Positions 7,206-13,321 of a stretch of 21,191 nucleotides of DNA are shown here, in pieces (within the stretch, counting starts at the first letter, position 1; every line of letters begins with the position of its first letter). The DNA is taken from assembly GCA_036794395.1 (NCBI GenBank), contig DAIRGS010000110.1:1-21191 (forward strand). The letters run 5' to 3'. Both the position numbers and the translations under genes were made by a program. Source of the stretch: DASXMX01 sp036794395. GTDB taxonomy: Bacteria > Planctomycetota > Phycisphaerae > Tepidisphaerales > Tepidisphaeraceae. The notes under the pieces are model-generated. The model was not told the origin of the DNA and searched no databases. It saw only the letters and a program-made list of their open reading frames with translations.

Positions 7206-8168
7206 ATGATCATCTCCGCGAGTTACAAGACAGATATCCCCACGTTCTACGGCGAGTGGTTTTCCAATCGCCTGAACGCTGGATATTGCAAGATGGTCAA
7301 TCCGTACAACCGCCGAGCCATCCATGTGGACCTGCGGCGAGAAGGCGTAGGCGGCTTCGTTTTTTGGACAAAGAACGTTGCACCGTTCCTGCGCGTTTTA
7401 TCCAATGTGCGTGAGAAGGGATTCCCATTCGTCGTTCAGCACACGATCAACGGTTACCCGAGGCAATTGGAATACGCTGTTGTTGATGCGGATCGTTCAG
7501 TGTCGAACTTGCGTCGAATCTCCGAGGAGTACGGCAAGCGAGTGCCTGTCTGGCGTTATGACACCATTGTGATGTCATCGCTTACGCCGGTGGAATTCCA
7601 TTTGAGGAACTTTGAGCGGATCGCGAAACAACTTGAAGGGGCAGTTGATGAAGTCGTGATTTCCTTCGCCCAGCTCTACCGCAAGACACTGTTGAACATG
7701 AATGCCGCTGCGAAGACGTCAGATTTCAGTTGGAACGATCCCGCACCTGAAGAAAAGCGCGATTTGACGGTGAAGCTGGTCCAAATCGCAGATGCCCACT
7801 CAATGCAGTTGTCGATTTGTTCCCAACGCAGTTTTCTTGTGCCGGGAGCAACCGATGCACGTTGCGTGGACGCACAGCGGCTCTCGGACGTGGCCGGTGT
7901 CGCAGTAGCCGCAGCGCTCAAAGGAAATCGGAAGGAGTGCGGGTGCTTCGCTTCGAGGGACATCGGAGAATACGATACCTGCCCACACGGATGCATTTAT
8001 TGCTATGCGGTTCAGAACCGTCAACTTGCACAAGAACGGTTCAGGAAACATGATCCTAATTCTGAGTATCTTTTTGCACCGGATTATGTGGCAGGCGACG
8101 AGCCTCGCGGCGTCCAACTTCCCCTTTTTGCGGCGTCAGCCGTCGATGGGAATACCTCTAGCCCGTGA
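7206..8168 (+). CDS. DUF1848 protein with C-terminal CxxxCxxC
   Basis: A 320-residue DUF1848 protein. The N-terminal signature MIISASYKTDIPTFYGEWF and FVFWTKNVAPF are typical, as is RYDTIVMSS in the middle. Near the C terminus, ECGC (Cys245, Cys247) is followed by YDTCPHGCIYCYA, giving Cys259-x3-Cys263-x2-Cys266. This is the spacing of radical-SAM enzymes and suggests a 4Fe-4S cluster, but it sits at the C-terminal end rather than before the barrel, unlike ordinary radical-SAM proteins. HDPNSEYL follows, also characteristic. The biochemical role is unknown. It follows the methyltransferase-like gene by 3 bp; a GTG overlaps its own stop, but the short ORF from there is doubtful. Confidence 0.85.
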   Translation: MIISASYKTDIPTFYGEWFSNRLNAGYCKMVNPYNRRAIHVDLRREGVGGFVFWTKNVAPFLRVLSNVREKGFPFVVQHTINGYPRQLEYAVVDADRSVSNLRRISEEYGKRVPVWRYDTIVMSSLTPVEFHLRNFERIAKQLEGAVDEVVISFAQLYRKTLLNMNAAAKTSDFSWNDPAPEEKRDLTVKLVQIADAHSMQLSICSQRSFLVPGATDARCVDAQRLSDVAGVAVAAALKGNRKECGCFASRDIGEYDTCPHGCIYCYAVQNRQLAQERFRKHDPNSEYLFAPDYVAGDEPRGVQLPLFAASAVDGNTSSP

Positions 8169-8486
8169 CCGCCGATGCTGCCACAACAACCGAACGAAAT
8201 TGGGGCTGGGGAAGATTTCGTCAGCGGTTCTTCAACTCTTCGGGAGTCTTTGACGCGGAAAAACACGATCGCTTGGCGTCTTCTGGCTCGCGGCGTGAAT
8301 TACACTTGACTGCGACACCGAGGAAGATGACCTACACGGACCTCTCAAGTTGGACCTGAAGAGATGAATTGTACACGCTGGGTCCACCACACCACACATC
8401 CGCGTCGTTTTGCTGTACCATTCTTCATTGGGCGCCGTAGTTGACGAGATGACATCGGCATCAAGCAGCGCCAAACTTGGTTTCCC
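8169..8486. other. Gap between DUF1848 and DUF488 genes
   Basis: A 318-bp stretch without a convincing gene. An ORF of 64 codons begins with a GTG overlapping the DUF1848 stop (8165-8359), which would suit a coupled small protein, but its sequence is unlike any family I know. The remainder up to 8486 shows no clear promoter or hairpin. It may hold a decayed gene or the DUF488 promoter. Confidence 0.45.
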
Positions 8487-9044
8487 ATGGATCTTTTTTC
8501 CGAAATTGAGCAGCGGAAAGCCACAAATGCAAAGAAGCTCGCTTCTTTTGGTATCGCTTCAACCGTGAGCGACACGGGTTCAATAAAGGTTATCCGGACA
8601 GGCAAAGCGGTTACGCTCTACACTGTGGGCTATGAGCGGCGCGACGGAAATGGCCTCATTAGCGCCGTGCTTGATCAAGGCGTGAAGGCGGTCGCCGACA
8701 TCCGTGAGCGTCCGACGTCGCGAAAGCCTGACTTTCGGGCGGCGTCTCTACGCGCTTTGTGCGAAGCCAATCGGATCGAATACCAAGCGTGGCAAATGCT
8801 TGGCTCGACGGCGGAGCTGCGGGACGATTTGCAGACCTCCGGTGACTTCCGTCAGTTTGCCCACCAATTTCGTGAGATCGCGATCAAAACCATGATGCCG
8901 GAAATCGCAAGGCTGGCAGAGAGTTCGCGGCGAATTCCAACGGCGCTGCTTTGTTATGAGAGACTGCACGAGGATTGTCATCGTAGCGTGATTGCGGACT
9001 TCGTCGCGGATCTGATAGACGCGACGATCATCGCAATCCAATAG
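8487..9044 (+). CDS. DUF488 family protein
   Basis: A 185-residue protein with the DUF488 core. YTVGYERR at 45-52 is the usual start of the domain. It is followed by VADIRERPTSRKPDFR at 69-84 (family R-x-x-P-x-S-R-x-P-x-F) and a C-terminal ALLCYERLHEDCHRSVIAD, in which Cys156, Glu158, Cys164 and His165 are the conserved polar residues. About 40 extra residues precede the domain (MDLFSEIEQRKATNAKKL...). The family is cytoplasmic and has no established function; the conserved Cys/His could bind metal or act catalytically. It ends 3 bp before the convergent DUF4326 gene, whose own C terminus carries the same C-x7-CH spacing. Confidence 0.85.
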   Translation: MDLFSEIEQRKATNAKKLASFGIASTVSDTGSIKVIRTGKAVTLYTVGYERRDGNGLISAVLDQGVKAVADIRERPTSRKPDFRAASLRALCEANRIEYQAWQMLGSTAELRDDLQTSGDFRQFAHQFREIAIKTMMPEIARLAESSRRIPTALLCYERLHEDCHRSVIADFVADLIDATIIAIQ

Positions 9045-9047
9045 AAC

Positions 9048-9389
9048 TCACGCCGCTCGCCGGCGCGCGGTTCGATTGGCAACACGCAGAAGGACATCAC
9101 CGTGACAGGCATTGCCCTCTTTACACCAGCACGCCAAGTCCTTGCCGCAAAGCTCGTTGTGGGCAGCGTCCACCAATTGAGTACCGTCACGTGTTTCGAG
9201 ATATGAAGAGAAAAGGGCGACAGCTATTTCAGCGTCGGCGACAAAAACCGATTCATTTGTAAGCGGATGATTTGCGATCTGCCCAATCTTAAATTGATTG
9301 CCCCACTTGGTTGACCGATCAATCTTGCGCGTATTTTGAGGCATACGCCATCCACGGGACCGTCTGAGTTGAATTCGCTTCGCTGCCAT
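9048..9389 (-). CDS. DUF4326 family protein
   Basis: A 113-residue protein matching DUF4326 nearly end to end. RIQLRRSRGWRMPQNTRKIDRSTKWGN is split across the N terminus (residues 5-31). The C terminus is CGKDLACWCKEGNACHGDVLL, with Cys87, Cys89, Cys95 and His96. The start at 9389 places the conserved RIQLRR at residue 5, as expected for the family. The function is unknown; small DUF4326 proteins are often encoded by phages and mobile regions, and the Cys/His cluster suggests metal binding or thiol chemistry. It is the only gene of the island on the minus strand, tail-to-tail with DUF488 and divergent from the gene at 9575, so its expression is separate. Confidence 0.85.
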   Translation of the reverse strand: MAAKRIQLRRSRGWRMPQNTRKIDRSTKWGNQFKIGQIANHPLTNESVFVADAEIAVALFSSYLETRDGTQLVDAAHNELCGKDLACWCKEGNACHGDVLLRVANRTARRRAA

Positions 9390-9574
9390 CGTGCTGCGAT
9401 GTCAATCGGCGTAAGGCCCGATAATTCTTGAATTTGCCGCATGCAGGTCAGGTGTCCGCTAGAACGGAATGGCTCGCCCGACCATTTAGTGATGGAGGGA
9501 CTTCGTGCCTTCTACAAATCCTGATACAATCTTTGGACAAGTCGGGCTCCTATCCCGAACAAGTCTGGGGCGAT

Positions 9575-10378
9575 ATGCAAGTATTAATTGCCGTCAAAAC
9601 ATATCCTATTCCGTCGAAGGGTTACGATGAATTGGTTTGCACTGCGGGCGTAACAGAGACGGGTGATTTTGTTCGCCTATATCCGATTAACTTCCGCGAC
9701 CTTCCGTGGGACCAACAATATCGCAAATACCAGTGGATCGAAGTCGAGGTGAAAAAGCACGTAGGACGAGACAGTCGAAAGGAGAGCTATCGACCTGATT
9801 CCGAGACACTTCAGATTATGGGCGAACCGCTCGATACAAAGGACAACTGGTCCAAACGCGCGCATTATCTTCTGAAAAAAGAAGCACGATCTCTGGAGGA
9901 CCTTCACGAGCGGCAGGCAGCGGACCGTACCTCGCTGGGCGTGTTCAGACCGAAGCGAATCCTCGATCTGGTTATCAACAAGGATGACGTCGATTGGAAG
10001 CCCAGTTTCAAGAACGCCCTAGCCCAGGCGAGGCTATGGGAGAATAGAAAGGCGAGCAAAGAACCACCCCGCAAGGTTCCCTTCAAATTTCAATACAAAT
10101 TTGAGTGCGACGATGATCGTTGCAAGGGCCACCAGATGATGATCGAAGACTGGGAAGTTGGTGCACTTTACTGGCGCCTACGCGACAATGGACTCGACGC
10201 TCAAGCCGCGGCTGAAAAAGTAAAACAGAAGTTCCTAAACGACCTTTGCGGTCCTGACAAAGACACACGGTTCATCGTTGGAACCGTCTTAGCTCATCCA
10301 AGGTCGTGGGTAGTCATTGGACTCTTCTATCCCAAGAAAGTCATCGAAAAACCGGAGGCTCAGGGATTTCTCTTCTAA
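9575..10378 (+). CDS. Conserved hypothetical protein with C-x4-C-x2-H motif
   Basis: A 267-residue soluble protein whose motifs I recognise as conserved but whose family has no name known to me. These include MQVLIAVKTYPIPSKGYDELVCTAG at the start, TGDFVRLYPINFRDLPW, KYQWIEVEV and DSRKESYRPD. A central FECDDDRCKGHQMMIEDWE contains Cys178-x4-Cys183-x2-His186, a likely metal site, and the protein ends AHPRSWVVIGLFYP. The frame is open from 9428, but the ATG at 9575 starts exactly at the conserved strand and has GGGG 5 nt upstream, while the preceding 49 residues look random. It is the last gene of the island and precedes a 48-bp tandem repeat. A role in binding or modifying nucleic acid is a guess from context. 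Confidence 0.75.
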   Translation: MQVLIAVKTYPIPSKGYDELVCTAGVTETGDFVRLYPINFRDLPWDQQYRKYQWIEVEVKKHVGRDSRKESYRPDSETLQIMGEPLDTKDNWSKRAHYLLKKEARSLEDLHERQAADRTSLGVFRPKRILDLVINKDDVDWKPSFKNALAQARLWENRKASKEPPRKVPFKFQYKFECDDDRCKGHQMMIEDWEVGALYWRLRDNGLDAQAAAEKVKQKFLNDLCGPDKDTRFIVGTVLAHPRSWVVIGLFYPKKVIEKPEAQGFLF

Positions 10379-10382
10379 TATG

Positions 10383-10478
10383 AACCGAAGAAAAGGGGCC
10401 ATTCCTATTTTCAATGAACGATGTAGCCCCAACCGAAGAAAAGGGGCCATTCCTATTTTCAATAAATGATGCAGTCCC
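10383..10478. repeat. Tandem duplication of a 48-bp unit
   Basis: Two adjacent 48-bp copies (10383-10430 and 10431-10478) start aaccgaagaaaaggggccat and differ at only four positions by hand alignment. The array begins 4 bp after the stop of the island's last gene. The unit is asymmetric and has no spacers, so it is not a CRISPR. It may mark an insertion boundary. Confidence 0.9.
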
Positions 10479-10754
10479 AAGTATCCGCCGAATCCCCGGC
10501 TCACTCCAGTAGCACCCGCCCCGCCTCTTCCCACTCAACGAACAGCCCCACCACCACGCGGAATTCTCCATTCGCTCTTCCCGTCTCCGCCTCCGTGAAT
10601 TTCTCTCCTGCTCAACTTTCTCCTGCTCCACTGCTCTCGGGCCGCGGCCCCCCCCGCATTTCTCCGTGCTCTCTGTGTCCTCTGTGGTTCTAATTCTTTG
10701 TTTGGTCGCCGCTCAACCGCGCCCCCTGTTCCGCCGCCTTCGCCCGCCCGACGT
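10479..10754. other. Gene-free region with half of a dispersed repeat
   Basis: No convincing gene. At about 10656-10692 the sequence (ctccgtgctctctgtgtcct) resembles one arm of the cacggag/ctccgtg dispersed repeat seen complete at 13076-13290. A run of eight C follows a GC-rich palindrome near 10639-10655. Confidence 0.5.
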
Positions 10755-11219
10755 TCACCTCAATTCCATCGAGAAGAACACGCTATTCCCATCCTCAACG
10801 TACTGCCCAAACGGCCCGCACTCCACAAACCCATGCTTCCGATAGAACGCCCTCGCCGGTGCAAAGTAAGGCCACGACCCCGTCTCCAGGCTCACGCGCC
10901 CGATCCCTCGTGTCCGCGCGATTTCGATCACGTAGCGCAGCAGCAAACTTCCCACGCCCCGGCGGCGCGCCGATTCGGCCGTGTGCATCGACTTCACCTC
11001 CCCATGCTCCGGCGAAAGTTCCGCCAACGCCGCGACGCCCAGCAATTCGCCGGTATCATCAACCGCCACCCAGAAGCTAATCCCCGGCGACCGCAGTCGT
11101 TCGACGTCCATCGCGTGCGCGCTCCCCAGCCCCGTTTCCCGCCGTGCCCGCGTCACGTGCGTCGTCAAAAGATCGATCACGCGACAATCACTCAAATCAC
11201 CTGACTCAATGCGGATCAT
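10755..11219 (-). CDS. GNAT family N-acetyltransferase
   Basis: A 154-residue acetyltransferase of the GNAT fold, which uses acetyl-CoA to modify an amine on a small molecule or protein. FWVAVDDTGELLGVAALAELS forms the central strands in two halves. EVKSMHTAESARRRGVGSLLL contains the acetyl-CoA loop RRRGVG (Q/RxxGxG/A), and SLETGSWPYFAPARAFYRKHGF is the C-terminal core. The pattern, including the end CGPFGQYVEDGNSVFFSMEL, is close to the YsnE/YitI-like subfamily. I chose the ATG at 11219 (MIRIESGDLSD), the normal start of the domain; the frame is open to 11339 but the added 40 residues look random. The substrate cannot be deduced, and it stands alone in the region. Confidence 0.85.
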   Translation of the reverse strand: MIRIESGDLSDCRVIDLLTTHVTRARRETGLGSAHAMDVERLRSPGISFWVAVDDTGELLGVAALAELSPEHGEVKSMHTAESARRRGVGSLLLRYVIEIARTRGIGRVSLETGSWPYFAPARAFYRKHGFVECGPFGQYVEDGNSVFFSMELR

Positions 11220-11802
11220 GTTGCCCCAATCGATCCTGCGCGGAAGAGTAACTATTTTACCGGAATGACGATGACGATGCGCTAGACCTTGCGTGTGCAA
11301 CTCGATCCAGGAGGCAAATTCACGGCGATATCCCTTCATTGTGCGAGATCAAAGGAAAGACGAAGAATTGGGGAGATGTGCTGGCGATGAGATTTATCTG
11401 CGTGCCAGCTCAACTTTGGCAATCGATGGGGGAACAAGAAGATCCAGTTTAAAAAGCTGACGCTGAAATGTGTGGCCTGCCAGCTTTCCCCTCGGGGTAC
11501 GGCTTCGACTTCGCTCACCGCAGGCCGGGGCCGCTGTTCACGTTGGTATCGGGGCTCCCTTGGCTGTTTGGGCACAAGACAATAAGGAATCGCAGTGCGA
11601 TGCGGCGGGAGGTCTGGCGCGGGTGCATGAGTAAGTTCCTTTTCGGCGACCGCTGCGCTACGTCCTGCTACGCGGAATCAACGCCCACGCCGCGGGCGGG
11701 ATTAATTACTGGGATAGGAAAGGTGGTTTTCCCTGCCCGCGTCATGGCCGTTGCTGCCACTACGCGACGGACGCATCTTCGCTCATGTGTGCGATGTTTG
11801 CC

Positions 11803-11844
11803 GTTCCCCGTTCGCCCTCTAAAGGCGAAGGGCGAACAGGGAAC
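11803..11844. repeat. Large hairpin 1 (16-bp arms, 10-nt loop)
   Basis: Arms 11803-11818 (gttccccgttcgccct) and 11829-11844 pair at 15 of 16 positions around a 10-nt loop. No T-run follows on either strand, so it is not a simple intrinsic terminator. Confidence 0.8.
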
Positions 11845-11962
11845 TTCAATGTTGGCGGAGAGCTTTGCTGACGGTGAGGCACCTGGGATCCGAATCGTTA
11901 TCGGCGACATCTGCAGATGCCAGTGAGGACCTCTCGTGAAGTCTGCCCCGCCCCACCATTGA

Positions 11963-12004
11963 GTTTCCTCTCGACCCTGCATTTCCAAAGGGTCGAGAGG
12001 AAAC
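11963..12004. repeat. Large hairpin 2 (16-bp arms, 10-nt loop)
   Basis: Arms 11963-11978 (gtttcctctcgaccct) and 11989-12004 pair perfectly around a 10-nt loop. The geometry is identical to the hairpin at 11803, exactly 160 bp away, although the arm sequences differ. Confidence 0.85.
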
Positions 12005-12255
12005 GAACTTGCGGATCACACGAGCGAGTTGCAGGCCAAGCGAAGCGGTCGCGAGGGGCATGACGCGAGCAATTCCGGAACTGTCCCTGAGTGAACCGGA
12101 AAGGGGGACACCGCACCTTACCGTGAGTCGTAAACAGGACGGCTCTCATCCCAAAACCCAACCCTCCCGCCAAAATCCCCTCGCCCGGCGTCGCTCCTGA
12201 CGTACGCCTTGAGGGGCTGGCATGACCTTCGACGCTGCGGCAACCGCTCGCATCG

Positions 12256-12402
12256 TCACTGAGGATTGACGTGCGTTCCGATGCTGGTTACACGGAGGAG
12301 TTGCCGGTCGGGGTAGGCGGTGACGGTCAGAAAAACGTAGACGGTTTGTCGGTCGCAGAATGAAACGGGGACGCAGCTAAGTAGGAACGCATAATGAATC
12401 AT
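12256..12402 (-). pseudogene. Possible gene remnant (C-terminal fragment)
   Basis: A short 48-codon frame starts ATG at 12402 and ends TGA at 12256-12258. Its second half reads TVYVFLTVTAYPDRQLLRVT, which has the alternating beta-strand look and codon use of a real protein. The first part is encoded by the left arm of the inverted-repeat element at 12362-12555. I read it as the 3' end of an older gene cut by that element, with the ATG supplied by chance. A real small protein is possible but less likely. Confidence 0.3.
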
Positions 12403-12555
12403 GCAGTCAATCCGGTGTCAGACACTGTCCGACACGCGTTTTATTCAGAGAATCGAGCATTTCACTCGATTCTCGCGTTAAGGTGCCCGAAGGACTGGTT
12501 GCATGAGTCTTTCGTCCTTCCTACTTAGTTTTTAAACTAGCTGCGTCCCCGTTTC
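12362..12555. mobile_element. Small inverted-repeat element (MITE/REP-like), 194 bp
   Basis: The left end gaaacggggacgcagcta (12362-12379) is complementary to 12538-12555. The pairing continues inward with ctaagtagga (12377-12386) against 12519-12528, after a 9-nt bulge. Inside are gtgtcagacac with a further cgacac (12416-12434) and a perfect hairpin with 10-bp arms 12448-12457 and 12465-12474. There is no coding sequence, so movement would need a transposase elsewhere. Such nested palindromes resemble elements associated with REP-type (Y1) transposases, but that link is inference. Confidence 0.7.
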
Positions 12556-12687
12556 GTGGCCCGATGCTTAACCGCTCCGCTTGTCGAGCGATTTGTCCCC
12601 AATTCCAGCCCGTATCCCAATACATTCCCCCCCCGACACATCCCTCCTTCGTGCCTCCGCAGCTCCCCCCTCCGTGCCTTCTCCCGT

Positions 12688-13026
12688 TCAAATCGCCGTC
12701 TCCCCCGCTTCACCCGTCCGGATCCTGACTACTTTGGAGACGGGGTAGACAAAGATTTTACCGTCGCCGACGGTTCCGGTGCGGGCGGATTCAACGATGG
12801 CCGCCAAGGCTCGTTCCTCATCTTCAGCTTTAACGCAGATTTTCAGCAGGACCTTGGGGACGAATCCCACGTCCATCTTCGCGCCGCGATAGCGCTCGGT
12901 GTGGCCCATCTGCTTGCCGAATCCTTTGCACTCGACGGCGGTCATGCCGACGATCCCGAGCTGGGTCAGAGCGGCTTTGACCTGTTCGAGCTTGGCCGGT
13001 TTGATGATGGCTTCGATCATTTGCAT
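12688..13026 (-). CDS. glnB: P-II family nitrogen regulatory protein
   Basis: A 112-residue P-II signal protein that senses ATP/ADP and 2-oxoglutarate and gates ammonium transporters and other targets. It aligns without gaps to E. coli GlnB. It starts MQMIEAIIKPAKL, with T-loop GKQMGHTERYRGAKMDVGFVPK, B-loop TGTVGDGKIFVY and C-loop RIRTGE. Gln39 and Lys58 (effector binding) are present. Tyr51, the uridylylated residue of proteobacteria, is Met, and position 54 is Gly, so it is probably not uridylylated. I chose the ATG at 13026, with GGAG 8 nt upstream; an ATG two codons later is possible. It lies downstream of amt on the same strand, which suggests a GlnK-like role. Confidence 0.93.
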   Translation of the reverse strand: MQMIEAIIKPAKLEQVKAALTQLGIVGMTAVECKGFGKQMGHTERYRGAKMDVGFVPKVLLKICVKAEDEERALAAIVESARTGTVGDGKIFVYPVSKVVRIRTGEAGETAI

Positions 13027-13075
13027 GGTTCGGCTCCAGTGCGGATTGTTAGGAACGATGCGTAAGAAAAGATGA

Positions 13076-13290
13076 TTCACCACGGAGGCACGGAGACCAC
13101 GGAGAAATGCAAAGGCAAGAGAATTAGCCGCAGATGACGCAGATGAAGAATTACGCGACTGTGGGATTGAAAGGCGAAGACTTCTCGCGTCACGAGCCCG
13201 AAATCTTTTTCCCCGCCTTTATCTGCGGTCATCTGCGCCATCTGCGGCCAGCGCTCTTCTTCTCCGTGTCCTCCGTGCCTCCGTGGTGAA
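13076..13290. repeat. Dispersed inverted repeat between amt and glnB
   Basis: The outer arms at 13076-13106 and 13260-13290 pair at 29 of 31 positions and are built of cacggag units. Inner arms built of gcagat units (13127-13144 and 13231-13248) pair at 17 of 18. I recognise this combination as a repeat common between genes of many environmental bacteria; it encodes no protein. It fills most of the space between the amt stop and the glnB start, so a read-through transcript could fold into a very stable hairpin. Confidence 0.9.
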
Positions 13291-13321
13291 ATGAATTTCT
13301 GGATTCAGGCGATGCGTACGA

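Larger units (their letters stand above)
11220..12255. other. Long gene-poor region
   Basis: About 1 kb in which no open frame looks like a protein. The largest plus-strand ORF (11468-11926) has no start signal and a random composition. It crosses one of the two hairpins described separately. The stretch at 11490-11530 (ggctt cgacttcgctcaccgcag) and the gatctcgcac at 11343-11352 look like parts of short dispersed repeats known from many environmental genomes. This may be a graveyard of mobile elements. Confidence 0.55.

Noticed and set aside
8165..8359. 64-codon ORF coupled to DUF1848 by a GTGA overlap
   Set aside because: The overlap is attractive, but the sequence has no recognisable character and no ATG; kept only as a note in the gap entry.
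9428..9574. 49-residue N-terminal extension of the C-x4-C-x2-H protein
   Set aside because: The extension has no protein character and the conserved sequence begins exactly at the ATG at 9575.
10383..10478. Minimal CRISPR array
   Set aside because: Two directly abutting 48-bp units with no spacers and no cas genes nearby.
10341..10631. Minus-strand ORF with a repeated ENRNGPFSSV peptide
   Set aside because: The peptide repeat is only the translation of the 48-bp DNA tandem repeat.
11468..11926. 152-codon ORF in the gene-poor region
   Set aside because: Crosses a large hairpin, lacks a Shine-Dalgarno, and has random amino-acid composition.
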